Assembly (NCBI RefSeq): GCF_002705925.1
Contig: NZ_NKRE01000001.1
Location: 5,001,311 to 5,055,885 of the forward strand
Direction of reading: 5' to 3'
Source: Mycobacterium ostraviense
Lineage (GTDB): Bacteria > Actinomycetota > Actinomycetes > Mycobacteriales > Mycobacteriaceae
Length of the DNA: 54,575 bases
The translations under genes and the position numbers were made by a program. Shown here piece by piece: positions 42,491-51,560 of this stretch. The notes beneath the pieces are model-generated. The model was not told the DNA's origin. It worked only from the letters and a program-made list of their open reading frames with translations, and ran no database searches. Position 1 is the first letter of the stretch; each line of letters opens with the position of its first letter.

Positions 42491-44872
42491 GTGGTTGGCG
42501 ATACGGCAGCTGCGGGCGGCCGGTGGCTATCGAAAGTTCGCCGACTGATCGAACCGGCCCTGGTGGTGTCGACCGTCGGTCTGTTGGCCGCCGGTGGGAT
42601 CGCCTGGTTGCTCGGTGAACGCGGCGTGGCCGACGGCTGCTGGATCGCGGGTACGGTGCTGGCCGTCGTGCCGGCTTCCGTCTGGGTAATGGCCGCGTTG
42701 CGCCGGGGCCGGATCGGCGTCGACGTCATCGCGGTGTTGTCACTGATCGGCACCCTGCTGGTGGGCGAATACCTGGCCGGCGCATTGATCGCGGTGATGC
42801 TGGCAAGTGGTCGTGCTCTCGATGCGGCCGCCGAACGCCGCGCATCGCGCGACCTGCGGTCGCTGCTCGAGCGGGCGCCGCGGTTTGCGCGGCGACGTGC
42901 CGGCACGCAGGTGAGCCTTGTTCCGTTGGCGGAGGTGGTCGTCGACGACATTGTCATCGTCGGCCCGGGCGAGGTGGTCCCCGTGGACGGGCGCATCATC
43001 GACGTGGTGGCCGTCCTGGACGAGTCCGCGCTGACCGGCGAGCCGTTGCAGGTGGAACGTGCGGTCGGCGAACCGGTCCGCAGCGGTGTGGTCAACGCCG
43101 GCAGCGCTTTTGAGCTGCGCGCCACCGCAACCGCCGACCAGAGCACCTATGCCGGCATTGTCCGAATGGCGCAGCAGGCGGGCGCGGAGACGGCGCCCAT
43201 CGTGCGGTTGGCCGACCGCTACGCGGCATGGTTCCTGCCGCTATCGCTGCTGCTGGCGGCGGCGGCCTGGCTGGCGAGCGGCTCGGCCGTCCGCGCCGTG
43301 GCGGTCCTGGTGGTGGCAACCCCATGTCCGCTGCTGCTGGCCGCGCCGGTGGCGATCGTCTCCGGCCTGTCCCGGGCCTCCCGGGCCGGAGTAGTGATCC
43401 GCAGCGGAGTCGCGTTGGAAAACCTGGGGCACGCAACGACTTTGGTGATGGACAAGACCGGCACGCTGACCATGGGACGTCCTGCGGTGGTCGACGTGGT
43501 GGCCGCCCCCGGCCGGGACTCCACCGAGACGCTGCGGCTGGCTGCCTCGGTGGACCAGCTTTCCCCGCACGTCCTGGCCGAGGCCATCGTCACCGAAGCG
43601 CTCAGCCGTGGTCTGCGGTTGTCGCTTCCCGCCGATGTCGTCGAAGAGCCGGGCCGCGGTGTCAGCGCCAGCATCGACGGGCATCGCGTCACGGTCGGCA
43701 AGTCGGCCGCCGACACCCTGACCGGCGCCTGGGTGCGAGCCGCGGTCAACCGGGCCCGGTTGGACAGCGCGGCGATCGCCTGGGTCTGCGTCGACGGTGA
43801 CCTGGCCGGGGCGGTGTTGCTGCGCGACCCGTTGCGCCGGCAGGCGCCGCGCACCGTGCGCCGATTGCGCGAGGCCGGGCTGACCCGGCTGATCCTGCTC
43901 ACCGGCGACCGGGCCGAACCGACGCGGGAGGTCGCCACGATTCTGGGCCTGGACGAGGTCTACGCCGACCAGAGCCCGGCCGACAAGTTCGCCGCGGTGC
44001 GCGCCGAATCCGAACGGGCGGTGACGGTGATGGTCGGTGACGGCGTCAACGACGCCCCCGCGCTGGCGGCGGCCACGGTCGGGGTGGCGATGGGCGCCCG
44101 GGGAGCCACCGCGTCTTCGGAGGCCGCCGACATCGTCTTGACCACCGATCGGCTCGACCGGCTCGCCGATGCGATGGACATCGCGCGCTGGTCCCGGCGC
44201 ATCGCGGTGCAGAGCGCGGTCGTCGGCATGGGCCTGTCGCTGCTGGCCATGGCGATCGCGGCGCTGGGCTGGCTGCCGCCCGCGGCCGGTGCATTGTTGC
44301 AGGAAGGTATCGATATCGCGGTGATCGGCAACGCGCTGCGGGCGTTGCGCGGTAACCCGGACACCGAGTTGCGCTTGGCCGCGGGTACCGAGCAGCTGCT
44401 GCATCGCTTCGCTGACGAACACGACCAGCTACGGGACACCATCGGGCTGTTGCGCACCGCCGCCAACCGGGTGGCTGCCGGACCCGATGCCGCGGCGCTG
44501 GCGTCGTTGACCGCGGCGCATACCTTGCTGACTGAGCGGATCCTGCCGCACGAACAGGCGGAGGAGGCTCAGCTTTACCCGGCGCTGGCGCGCCCGCTGG
44601 GCAGCGGTGAAGCCACCGCCACCATGAGCCGCACCCATGCCGAAATCCAGCGGCTTTCCGATCGGATCGCGACCCACCTGGCGTTGGCGCAGTCGGCCGG
44701 GGCAATCCAGCACGACCAAGTCGATGACCTGCTGGCCTGCCTGTACGGCCTGTATGCGCTGTTGCGGCTGCACTTCGTGCAGGAAGAGGAAAGCTACTTT
44801 ACCCTCGCCGAGGACGACGCCGCGGCCGGCCCGCCACCGCGGCCAGCGGGCGCGCGAGCACGCAAATCCTGA
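42491..44872 (+). CDS. P1B-5-type metal ATPase with C-terminal hemerythrin domain
   Basis: 793 residues. No N-terminal CxxC metal domain is present. Transmembrane helices lead to the ion-site motif TPC (VVATPCPLLLAAP, near residue 277), then the phosphorylation site DKTGTLTMG (about 320), hinge VMVGDGVNDAPAL and C-terminal helices to about 620. Residues of about 630-790 form a hemerythrin-like domain with the His/Glu ladder RFADEHDQL, ILPHEQAEEAQLYP, SRTHAEIQRL and LRLHFVQEEESYF. The TPC motif with a hemerythrin tail defines the P1B-5 group, whose Sinorhizobium member Nia responds to and exports Ni and Fe. Here it sits upstream of a [NiFe] hydrogenase. It starts at GTG 42,491, 11 bp after a perfect palindrome. 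Confidence 0.9.
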   Translation: MVGDTAAAGGRWLSKVRRLIEPALVVSTVGLLAAGGIAWLLGERGVADGCWIAGTVLAVVPASVWVMAALRRGRIGVDVIAVLSLIGTLLVGEYLAGALIAVMLASGRALDAAAERRASRDLRSLLERAPRFARRRAGTQVSLVPLAEVVVDDIVIVGPGEVVPVDGRIIDVVAVLDESALTGEPLQVERAVGEPVRSGVVNAGSAFELRATATADQSTYAGIVRMAQQAGAETAPIVRLADRYAAWFLPLSLLLAAAAWLASGSAVRAVAVLVVATPCPLLLAAPVAIVSGLSRASRAGVVIRSGVALENLGHATTLVMDKTGTLTMGRPAVVDVVAAPGRDSTETLRLAASVDQLSPHVLAEAIVTEALSRGLRLSLPADVVEEPGRGVSASIDGHRVTVGKSAADTLTGAWVRAAVNRARLDSAAIAWVCVDGDLAGAVLLRDPLRRQAPRTVRRLREAGLTRLILLTGDRAEPTREVATILGLDEVYADQSPADKFAAVRAESERAVTVMVGDGVNDAPALAAATVGVAMGARGATASSEAADIVLTTDRLDRLADAMDIARWSRRIAVQSAVVGMGLSLLAMAIAALGWLPPAAGALLQEGIDIAVIGNALRALRGNPDTELRLAAGTEQLLHRFADEHDQLRDTIGLLRTAANRVAAGPDAAALASLTAAHTLLTERILPHEQAEEAQLYPALARPLGSGEATATMSRTHAEIQRLSDRIATHLALAQSAGAIQHDQVDDLLACLYGLYALLRLHFVQEEESYFTLAEDDAAAGPPPRPAGARARKS

Positions 44873-44930
44873 ATCGCGGTTCGCCGGCCTGGCGTCGAGA
44901 GGACGTTCGCCGATTCGGCAATGGCACAAA

Positions 44931-44948
44931 GTCCTTCGCTGCAAGGAC
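44931..44948. repeat. Inverted repeat upstream of the acg-like gene
   Basis: GTCCTT (44,931) and AAGGAC (44,943) flank CGCTGC, 76 bp before the acg-like start. It is an outward-facing arrangement, not the inward GGGAC...GTCCC of a DosR box, so it may be a hairpin or another regulator's site. Confidence 0.4.
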
Positions 44949-45024
44949 GCCGTGCCCTCGTCCGGCCGATGTGATTGCGCGATCGTTGGTAGGACGACTC
45001 CGCCGACCGAAAGGAGTAATGTCC

Positions 45025-46026
45025 ATGATTGCGCATTTCCCGGATGCCGGCACCGTCCGCACGGTCTTGAGGCTGGCTTCTCGGGCGCCGTCTGTGCACA
45101 ACACGCAGCCGTGGCGGTGGCGGGTCGGGGAGGCGTCCCTGCATCTCTACGCCGACGCCAGCCTGCAGTTGCCCACCACCGACCCGGAAGGGCGGGACCT
45201 GATCCTGAGTTGCGGTGCGGCACTCAACCACTGCGTCATCGCCCTGGCCGCGACGGGTTGGCAAGCCAAAGTGGGTAGGCTGCCCAATCCGGCGGACCCG
45301 AGTCATCTCGCCTCGATCGAAGTGTCTCGTCAGAACGCCGATCAGCTCGATATCACGCTGGCCGCGGCGATACCGCGGCGGCGAACCGATCGGCGGCACT
45401 ACAGTTTCTGGCCGGTGCCGATCAGCGACATTGCATTGATGGCTGCGCGGGCGGCCCGCAGTGGGGTAACGCTACACCAGGTCGATGCCATGGACAAGCT
45501 GAATGCCGTTGTGGCGAAATCGGTTTGGGACCACGCATCCGATGCCGACTATCTCGCCGAGCTCACCGCGTGGAGCGGCCGGCACGCCTCGGCGGTCGGC
45601 GTTCCCGCCCGCAATACGCCTATACCCGACCCCACGGCGCCGATACCCAGCCGGCGTTTCGCCGGCCCGGCGCTGGCCATGCCGCCGGATGTCTCACCCG
45701 CCGACGACAATGCGGTGATGCTGGCCCTGGGAACGCGCACCGACGACCGGCTGGCTCAGCTACGCGCCGGTGAGGCAACCAGCGTCGTGCTGCTAACCGC
45801 GACGGCGATGGGACTGGCCAGTTGCCCCGTCACCGAACCGCTGGAAATCGCCGAAACACGTGCGGCGGTTCGTGCCGATGTCTTCGGGGATAGCCAGTAT
45901 CCGCAAATGCTGCTGCGGGTGGGCTGGGCGCCCATCAATGCCGATCCGTTGCCGGCGACGCCGCGACGTGACCTCTCGGAGACCGTCGAGTGGATTGCCG
46001 ACGGCGAGAAATCTGTCAACGGATAG
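45025..46026 (+). CDS. Acg-family nitroreductase-fold protein
   Basis: 333 residues, the size of M. tuberculosis Acg (Rv2032) and its paralogues. Diagnostic are RLASRAPSVHNTQPWRWRV near the N terminus, PRRRTDRRHYSFWPVP in the middle and LLTATAMGLASCPVTEPLEIAETRAAV near the end. Acg proteins have a doubled nitroreductase fold that binds FMN behind a lid but are not known to be redox enzymes; they may store or sequester flavin in dormancy. AAGGAG at 45,011 fits ATG 45,025 better than ATG 45,019. The neighbours (metal pump, Rv1733c-like protein, hydrogenase) suit hypoxic expression. Confidence 0.92.
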   Translation: MIAHFPDAGTVRTVLRLASRAPSVHNTQPWRWRVGEASLHLYADASLQLPTTDPEGRDLILSCGAALNHCVIALAATGWQAKVGRLPNPADPSHLASIEVSRQNADQLDITLAAAIPRRRTDRRHYSFWPVPISDIALMAARAARSGVTLHQVDAMDKLNAVVAKSVWDHASDADYLAELTAWSGRHASAVGVPARNTPIPDPTAPIPSRRFAGPALAMPPDVSPADDNAVMLALGTRTDDRLAQLRAGEATSVVLLTATAMGLASCPVTEPLEIAETRAAVRADVFGDSQYPQMLLRVGWAPINADPLPATPRRDLSETVEWIADGEKSVNG

Positions 46027-46069
46027 GCGTCCGATAGCCAAGGCCCGCCAGAAGTTTCAGGAAGTTGCG

Positions 46070-46651
46070 ATGGAGACGTTCACGATAGACCCGCGCTGTT
46101 GGCGGCTCGCCCGCTTGGTCGGCCGCAATCCGCTGCTTCGGCGCACCGACCGTCTCGAAGCTCTGCTGCTGCTGGTCGCGCTGATCGCGTCGCTTTTTCT
46201 GATACCTGCCGCCGCTGTCGTGGGAGCCGAGGTCTTCGACGCCCGGGATCGCCAGTACGCCGCGCAGGCACAGGCACGGCACCCGGTCACGGCCACGGTC
46301 ACCGGTGCCACCCATAACCCGAACTCCGACGGGATTGTCGTGCACGTGCAGTGGCCTGCGGCGGCCGGCGAGCGCACCGGCTCGTTCCGGCACAGTGCCT
46401 CGCTCAATGTGGGGCAGCGCGTCGAAATCTGGGTGGACCGGGACGGCAATCTTGCCAGGCCACCGACACCGAGGTGGCATGCGGGTGTGGACGCGGTCGT
46501 CACCTCGGTGCTAATCGTGCTGACATGCGGTGTCGCGATAGCGTCACTGGTCGCCTTGGTCCGCTCCCGGCTCGACCGGGCGCGCGATGCCGCGTGGGAG
46601 CGTGACATCAGGTGCCTGCAGGACGACGGTGGCCGGACGAATCGGTATTGA
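46070..46651 (+). CDS. Rv1733c-like membrane protein
   Basis: 193 residues with two transmembrane helices, about 32-55 (ALLLLVALIASLFLIPAAAVVGA) and 140-165 (VDAVVTSVLIVLTCGVAIASLVAL), around an external domain with VTATVTGATHNP, VHVQWPAAAGER and VEIWVDRDGNL. This is the layout of Rv1733c, a DosR-regulon protein of unknown function. AGGAAG lies 7 nt before ATG 46,070. It follows the acg-like gene by 43 bp and is probably cotranscribed. Confidence 0.87.
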   Translation: METFTIDPRCWRLARLVGRNPLLRRTDRLEALLLLVALIASLFLIPAAAVVGAEVFDARDRQYAAQAQARHPVTATVTGATHNPNSDGIVVHVQWPAAAGERTGSFRHSASLNVGQRVEIWVDRDGNLARPPTPRWHAGVDAVVTSVLIVLTCGVAIASLVALVRSRLDRARDAAWERDIRCLQDDGGRTNRY

Positions 46652-46718
46652 ACACATGCGCCGGGACAAGATTCAGATGCCGCAGCCTTCGCCAGTGCTC
46701 GTGAAATAGGCTGATGAC

Positions 46719-47855
46719 GTGTCGATGACCAGACATGGGGAAGACTCCGACGCAGCATTGCTGGACACCGTCGGGTTGCGCCGCCTAGTCGAGGTACTGA
46801 TCCAGCGGGGCTATCGCGTCATTGGTCCGGCGTTGCGCGACAACGCGATTGTGCTCGCCGAACTTGACTCGGCCGACGATCTTCCTCGCGGCTGGGGCGT
46901 CGACGTGGCGCCGGGGCACTATCGGGTGCGCCGGCGCGACGACGACGCGGTGTTCGGGCATTCGGCCGGCCCGCAGTCGTGGAAACAGTTCCTGCACCCG
47001 CCTCGGCAGCGGTTGTGGGCCGGCACCCGCGACGGCTTCGGCGCCACCGAATCCGAGGATGTTCCGCGGTATGCGTTCCTCGGGGTGCGCGGCTGCGATC
47101 TGGCCGCGATCGCGACGCTCGACCGGGTGCTGGGTAGCGCGGCATATCCCGACAGCACCTTCGTCGGCCGCCGGCGGCAGGCGTTCGTGGTCGCGGTGAA
47201 TTGCACCGAACCGGGCGGGCTGTGTTTCTGCGCCTCGATGGGCACCGGACCGGCGGTCGGCCCCGGTTACGACCTGGCGTTGACCGAGCGCGTCGGCGCC
47301 GACGGGGTGACCTACCTGGTGGACGTTGGCAGCCAAGACGGCGCCGACGTGCTCGTGGAGTTACCGCATCGGCCGGCTGGCGGCGACGAAATCGATTGTG
47401 CGCGCACCGATGTCGAGGCCGCATCGCATCGGATGGGACGCCAGATGCCGGACACGGATCTGCGTGAGCTACTTGTCCGGTCACGCGAGTCGCCGCAGTG
47501 GGAAGAGGTGGCCAGTCGCTGTCTGACCTGTGGCAACTGCACGATGGTGTGCCCGACCTGCTACTGCACCAGCACCGAAGACGTCACCGACCTGACCGGT
47601 GAGCACGCTGAACGCTGGCAGCACTGGGCGTCCTGCTACGAATTCGACTTCACCTATGTCCACGGCGGCGGCAGTGTGCGCCGGTCCGGCGCGTCGCGTT
47701 ACCGGCACTGGCTCACCCACAAACTGGGTACCTGGCATGACCAGTTCGACATGTCGGGCTGCGTCGGCTGCGGGCGATGCATTGCCTGGTGTCCCACCGG
47801 CATCGACATCACCGAGGAAATGAACAAGATGGCCCGCGATGACGGACCGGGCTGA
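46719..47855 (+). CDS. hyhB: Group 3b [NiFe] hydrogenase beta subunit (iron-sulfur)
   Basis: 378 residues. The N-terminal region is of the AsrA/HyhB type (YAFLGVRGCDLAAIATLDRVL, VAVNCTEPGGLCFCASM). The C-terminal third has two [4Fe-4S] motifs: CLTCGNCTMVCPTC near residue 268 and CVGCGRCIAWCPTG near 347. It relays electrons between the hydrogenase module and the flavin subunit. GTG 46,719 or ATG 46,725 starts it. A half-site GGGACAAG at 46,663 lies upstream but the dyad is incomplete. It overlaps hyhG by 17 nt, the first overlap in a five-gene operon. Confidence 0.92.
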   Translation: MSMTRHGEDSDAALLDTVGLRRLVEVLIQRGYRVIGPALRDNAIVLAELDSADDLPRGWGVDVAPGHYRVRRRDDDAVFGHSAGPQSWKQFLHPPRQRLWAGTRDGFGATESEDVPRYAFLGVRGCDLAAIATLDRVLGSAAYPDSTFVGRRRQAFVVAVNCTEPGGLCFCASMGTGPAVGPGYDLALTERVGADGVTYLVDVGSQDGADVLVELPHRPAGGDEIDCARTDVEAASHRMGRQMPDTDLRELLVRSRESPQWEEVASRCLTCGNCTMVCPTCYCTSTEDVTDLTGEHAERWQHWASCYEFDFTYVHGGGSVRRSGASRYRHWLTHKLGTWHDQFDMSGCVGCGRCIAWCPTGIDITEEMNKMARDDGPG

Positions 47856-48702
47856 CCGGGTGACCAGCGCCGCGCCGCCGTCTGCGATGGCGCCGGTACC
47901 GTATCGGGTGCGCAGCCGGGTGGTGGAAAGCCCGGATGCGGCGACGTTGTGTCTGGAGCCGCTCGACGCGGTACTTCCCGCGCCGCAGCCCGGTGAATTC
48001 ATGATGCTCTACGCATTCGGCGTCGGCGAAGCGGCGATATCCATCAGCGGCGATCCCACCGTCACCGACGGCTCGATTACCCACACCATTCGCGCGGTCG
48101 GGGCGGTCAGCCGCGCTCTGCACGACGCCCAGCCGGGCACCCTGGTCGGTGTGCGCGGGCCGTTCGGCACCACCTGGGGGCTCGACGAGGCGGCCGGACG
48201 GGATTTGGTGATGGTGGCCGGCGGTGTGGGACTGTGCCCGCTGCGTCCGGCAATCCTTGGCGCGTTGGCTGATCGGTCGCGCTACGGCCGGTTGATGCTC
48301 ATCGTGGGTGCCCGCTCCAAGGCCGACTTCGTGTTCGCCGCACAACTGCAGGAGTGGGCGCAAGACTCTCGGGTCGAACTACATCTGACCGTCGACGTTC
48401 CGGTCCGGGGCTGGCACGGCGAAGTCGGGCTGGTGACCGAGCCGATCCGGCGGTTGACGTTGACGCCCGACCGCACCACCGCGTTCCTGTGCGGGCCCGA
48501 GCCCATGCTCCGGTTCGGGGCAGCCGCGCTGCTCGCCAAAGGCATGGCGGCCCAAGACATTCGGGTATCACTGGAGCGGAACATGCAGTGCGGTGTCGGC
48601 TGGTGCGGCCACTGCCAGCTGGGCCCATTGCTGGTGTGCCGGGACGGGCCGGTCGTCGGTTACGACGTCGCCGGCCCGCTACTACGGGTCAAGGAGCTGT
48701 AG
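47839..48702 (+). CDS. hyhG: Group 3b [NiFe] hydrogenase gamma subunit (FAD/NAD(P)-binding)
   Basis: 287 residues of the ferredoxin-reductase type. The flavin domain leads to the nucleotide-binding segment DLVMVAGGVGLCPLRPAI and FLCGPEPMLRFGA. The C terminus has a [2Fe-2S] cluster motif CGVGWCGHCQLGPLLVC. It exchanges electrons with NAD(P)H, so the enzyme can make or use H2 at the expense of pyridine nucleotide. The stop TAG abuts the ATG of hyhS. Confidence 0.93.
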   Translation: MTDRADRVTSAAPPSAMAPVPYRVRSRVVESPDAATLCLEPLDAVLPAPQPGEFMMLYAFGVGEAAISISGDPTVTDGSITHTIRAVGAVSRALHDAQPGTLVGVRGPFGTTWGLDEAAGRDLVMVAGGVGLCPLRPAILGALADRSRYGRLMLIVGARSKADFVFAAQLQEWAQDSRVELHLTVDVPVRGWHGEVGLVTEPIRRLTLTPDRTTAFLCGPEPMLRFGAAALLAKGMAAQDIRVSLERNMQCGVGWCGHCQLGPLLVCRDGPVVGYDVAGPLLRVKEL

Positions 48703-49482
48703 ATGAGTCCTAGTCTGGCGGTGTGGAAATTCGCCTCGTGTGACGGTTGCCAGCTGACCTTGCTCGACTGCGAGGACGAGCTGCTCACCCTTGCCGACCA
48801 GGTCCAGATCGCCACGTTCGCCGAGGCCTCCAGCGCGATGGTCGGCGGGCCGTACGACATATCACTGGTCGAGGGCTCCGTCACCACCCGCCACGACGAG
48901 CAGCGCATCCGGGAGATCCGGGATCAGTCAAAGATTTTGGTCACCATCGGCGCGTGCGCGACCGCCGGCGGGGTGCAGGCGCTGCGCAACTTCGCCGACG
49001 TCGGCGAGTTCACCTCGCTGGTCTACGCGAACCCGGAATACATTGACACCCTGGCGACTTCGACACCGGCGGCCGCACACGTCAAGGTCGACTACCAGCT
49101 GCACGGCTGCCCGATCGACCGCGGACAACTCCTGGACACCCTCGCCGCGCTGCTGGTCGGGCGCAAACCGCGGCTGCCGGCCAAGACGGTGTGCACCGAA
49201 TGCAAACTGCGCGGCACGACGTGTGTCGTTGTCGCCGAAGGCATTCCGTGCCTGGGGCCGGTCACCCATGCCGGCTGCGGCGCCTTGTGTCCCAGCCATC
49301 ATCGTGGCTGCTACGGCTGTTTCGGGCCGTCAGCGGCACCGCAAACCGCCACGCTTATCCCGCTGCTGCGTCGCGACGGGATGTCCGACGGGGAGGTCGA
49401 CCGGGTGTTCTCGACGTTCAACGTCACCGCGTTCGCCGCTGAACGAGCCGCTGAACGAGCTGATGTGCGGAGCGACCGATGA
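48703..49482 (+). CDS. hyhS: Group 3b [NiFe] hydrogenase small (delta) subunit
   Basis: 259 residues. The proximal-cluster motif is FASCDGCQLTLLDCE, and further cysteines lie in TIGACATAGG, LHGCPIDRGQ, CTECKLRGTTCV, GIPCLGPVTHAGCGALCPS and RGCYGCFGPS. Cysteine content for three [4Fe-4S] clusters is present. No Tat signal is seen, as expected for a cytoplasmic group 3 enzyme. It starts directly after hyhG and overlaps hyhL by 4 nt. Confidence 0.94.
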   Translation: MSPSLAVWKFASCDGCQLTLLDCEDELLTLADQVQIATFAEASSAMVGGPYDISLVEGSVTTRHDEQRIREIRDQSKILVTIGACATAGGVQALRNFADVGEFTSLVYANPEYIDTLATSTPAAAHVKVDYQLHGCPIDRGQLLDTLAALLVGRKPRLPAKTVCTECKLRGTTCVVVAEGIPCLGPVTHAGCGALCPSHHRGCYGCFGPSAAPQTATLIPLLRRDGMSDGEVDRVFSTFNVTAFAAERAAERADVRSDR

Positions 49483-50771
49483 CCCCGCGAAACCGGACGC
49501 TGAGCGTCGGCACCCTGACCCGCGTCGAAGGGGAAGGGGCGCTGCACGTCACGCTGAAGGACGGCACCCTGGACAGCGTGCAGCTCAACATCTACGAGCC
49601 GCCGAGGTTTTTCGAAGCATTCCTGCGGGGGCGGTGCTACACCGAGCCGCCGGACCTGACCGCGCGGATCTGCGGCATCTGCCCGGTCGCCTACCAGGTC
49701 AGCGCCTGCAACGCGATCGAACAGGCCTGCGGCGTCGAGGTGGATCCCGAGCTCGTCGCGCTGCGCCGGCTGCTGTACTGCGGCGAATGGATCCACAGCC
49801 ACGTCCTGCATGTCTACCTGCTGCACGCGCCGGACTTCCTCGGCTGTCCGGACGTGATCGCGCTAGCCCGCGACCAGCGTGCGGCGGTCGAGCGCGGGTT
49901 GCGGCTGAAGAAGGCGGGCAACAAGCTGATGGAATTCATCGGCGGGCGTTCGATACACCCGATCAACGTGCGCCTGGGCGGGTTCTACTCGGTGCCCAGC
50001 CGTTCTCAGTTCGCGCCGCTGGCCGAGCAGTTGCGCCGGGCGCTCGACGACGCGCTGGCGACGGTGGAGTGGGTGTCCGGGTTCGACTTTCCCGACCTGG
50101 AGCTCGACCACGAGATGCTGGCGTTGAGCCAGCCGGGCCGATATGCGATCGAGAACGGCGCCATCGCCCGCAGCGCCGGCCCGTCGTTCCCGGTGGCCGA
50201 ATTCAGTGGGCACGTGCACGAGTCGCAGGTGGCGCATTCGACGGCGCTGCATGCCACCCTTGACGGGGGCCGCTACCTGACCGGGCCGATGGCGCGGTAT
50301 TGCCTCAATTCGTCGGCGCTGTCGCCGATCGCCGCCGAGGCCGCCGCAGCCGCAGGGCTGTCCGGTGAATGCCGAAATCCGTTCCGCAGTATCGTGGTTC
50401 GTGCTGTCGAGGTGGTCTACGCGATCGAGGAGGCGTTGCGCATCATCGACGGATACCAGCGGCCGTCGCGACCGTTCGTGGAGGTCCCGGCCCGTCCGGG
50501 CGTCGGTCACGGCGTCAGTGAGGCGCCCCGCGGCCTGCTGTACCACCGATACGAAATCGACGACGACGGGCTGATTTCCGCGGCGACGATCATCCCGCCC
50601 ACCTCGCAGAACCAGGCGGCCATCGAGGACGACCTGGCTCGTGTGGTTTCGGCGAACCTCGCCCTCGACGACGCCGAGTTGACCACCCTATGCGAACGGG
50701 TGATCCGCAACTACGATCCGTGCATCTCCTGCTCAGCGCATTTCTTGACGCTGACGGTGCAGCGCGGATGA
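49479..50771 (+). CDS. hyhL: Group 3b [NiFe] hydrogenase large (alpha) subunit
   Basis: 430 residues. The four Ni-Fe ligand cysteines are in L1 RICGICPV and L2 DPCISCSAHFLTL; the N-terminal RVEGEGALHV is typical. After the L2 His a nine-residue tail (FLTLTVQRG) remains, which would be cleaved by the protease encoded next. Compared with other families the L1 CxxC and L2 CxxC are complete, so the active site should assemble. The accessory genes hypA-F are not in the window. Confidence 0.95.
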   Translation: MTPRNRTLSVGTLTRVEGEGALHVTLKDGTLDSVQLNIYEPPRFFEAFLRGRCYTEPPDLTARICGICPVAYQVSACNAIEQACGVEVDPELVALRRLLYCGEWIHSHVLHVYLLHAPDFLGCPDVIALARDQRAAVERGLRLKKAGNKLMEFIGGRSIHPINVRLGGFYSVPSRSQFAPLAEQLRRALDDALATVEWVSGFDFPDLELDHEMLALSQPGRYAIENGAIARSAGPSFPVAEFSGHVHESQVAHSTALHATLDGGRYLTGPMARYCLNSSALSPIAAEAAAAAGLSGECRNPFRSIVVRAVEVVYAIEEALRIIDGYQRPSRPFVEVPARPGVGHGVSEAPRGLLYHRYEIDDDGLISAATIIPPTSQNQAAIEDDLARVVSANLALDDAELTTLCERVIRNYDPCISCSAHFLTLTVQRG

Positions 50772-51229
50772 CCGCGGGCTCGGTCGTCGTCGTCGGGCTG
50801 GGCAATCGCTACCGCCGCGACGACGGCGTGGGGGTTGCCGCCGCCGCCGCGCTCGACGAACTGGGGTTGCCCGATGTTGTTGTGGTGAGCGACATTGTGG
50901 AGCCGATGAGCCTGCTGGAGGCGTGGTCGGGTGCTGGGCTGGCCATCGTGATCGATGCCGCCGTCGCGGTGCCGGCCATGCCGGGCCGGGTAACCCGTTG
51001 CGCGCTCAGCGATCTGGTTACCGCAACGGCCGGGGTGAGTTCACATCGCGTCGACGTCGCAGCGGCATACGCACTTGGGCAGGCTCTTGACCGGGTGCCC
51101 GACACGCTGGAGGTGATTTCCGTGGACGTGGCCGATACCGACCACGGCGTGGGCTTGACACCGCAGGTGGAAGCGGCCATACCGACGGTGGTCGGCATGG
51201 TAGTCGATGAAATCGATCGGGCGTGCTGA
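50768..51229 (+). CDS. Hydrogenase maturation endopeptidase
   Basis: 153 residues of the HycI/HyaD/HoxW type. The signature GLGNRYRRDDGVG is seen, then a nickel-sensing Asp in VVVVSDIVEPMSLLE and IVIDAAVAV, and the His in SSHRVDVAAAYALG. It removes the C-terminal tail of HyhL once nickel is in place. It overlaps hyhL by 4 nt (ATGA), so the substrate and its protease are coupled. The start 50,768 is chosen over earlier in-frame codons on this ground. Confidence 0.92.
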   Translation: MTAGSVVVVGLGNRYRRDDGVGVAAAAALDELGLPDVVVVSDIVEPMSLLEAWSGAGLAIVIDAAVAVPAMPGRVTRCALSDLVTATAGVSSHRVDVAAAYALGQALDRVPDTLEVISVDVADTDHGVGLTPQVEAAIPTVVGMVVDEIDRAC

Positions 51230-51399
51230 GCCGTTATGCGGCTAACGTTTGCTGTTAAGAAGGAAATACGCGCACTGACCAAGGCGGTGGCCATATTGGG
51301 GCCAGGATGGTGCTGATTAGTCATCGCGCTCAGCGGAGTCCTGGGCCCGGTAATCACATCTTTCACATTGGTCTCTGGCCGACCCGCTGCACAATTTGC

Positions 51400-51452
51400 C
51401 CGCCTTTCAGCGACAAACAAAGGAGGGCAACAGAATTGTCGCTGAAAGGCGG
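51400..51452. promoter_or_regulatory. 17-bp perfect inverted repeat enclosing a ribosome binding site
   Basis: CCGCCTTTCAGCGACAA (51,400-51,416) and TTGTCGCTGAAAGGCGG (51,436-51,452) pair without mismatch around a 19-nt loop that holds AGGAGGG. The right arm contains the TTG start of a 37-codon ORF. As RNA it would be a very stable stem hiding the start codon. It lies in the 503-bp gap between the hydrogenase operon and the lipoprotein gene. Confidence 0.7.
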
Positions 51453-51549
51453 ACACAGTGAACACCCCAAACCCGTGGAGACTGGTGTGGCTGATGGGAA
51501 AGTCGCAGTTGCGTCCAACAACTCGGGCCACTGGATCAGCGCCGTCTAG
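51436..51549 (+). CDS. Small ORF, 37 residues, start in hairpin stem
   Basis: TTG 51,436 is preceded by AGGAGGG at 51,421 (spacing 8-9). The product begins (M)SLKGGHSEHPKPVETGVAD and ends NNSGHWISAV; it is soluble, without a recognised family. The hairpin 51,400-51,452 hides its start, and a strong terminator-like hairpin follows 12 bp after its stop. It could be a regulated small protein downstream of the hydrogenase operon. Coding status is unproven. Confidence 0.42.
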   Translation: MSLKGGHSEHPKPVETGVADGKVAVASNNSGHWISAV

Positions 51550-51560
51550 CAGCACCCGTC

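Noticed and set aside
43241..44422. Long open frame antisense to the P1B ATPase
   Set aside because: Shadow frame, rich in Arg, Gly and Gln, with no domain.
44931..44948. Inverted repeat read as a DosR site before the acg-like gene
   Set aside because: The half-sites face outward (GTCCTT...AAGGAC), opposite to the DosR arrangement.
46662..46680. Possible DosR box upstream of hyhB (GGGACAAG...)
   Set aside because: Only the left half fits; the right half does not give GTCCC. The hypoxia link rests on gene content, not on this site.
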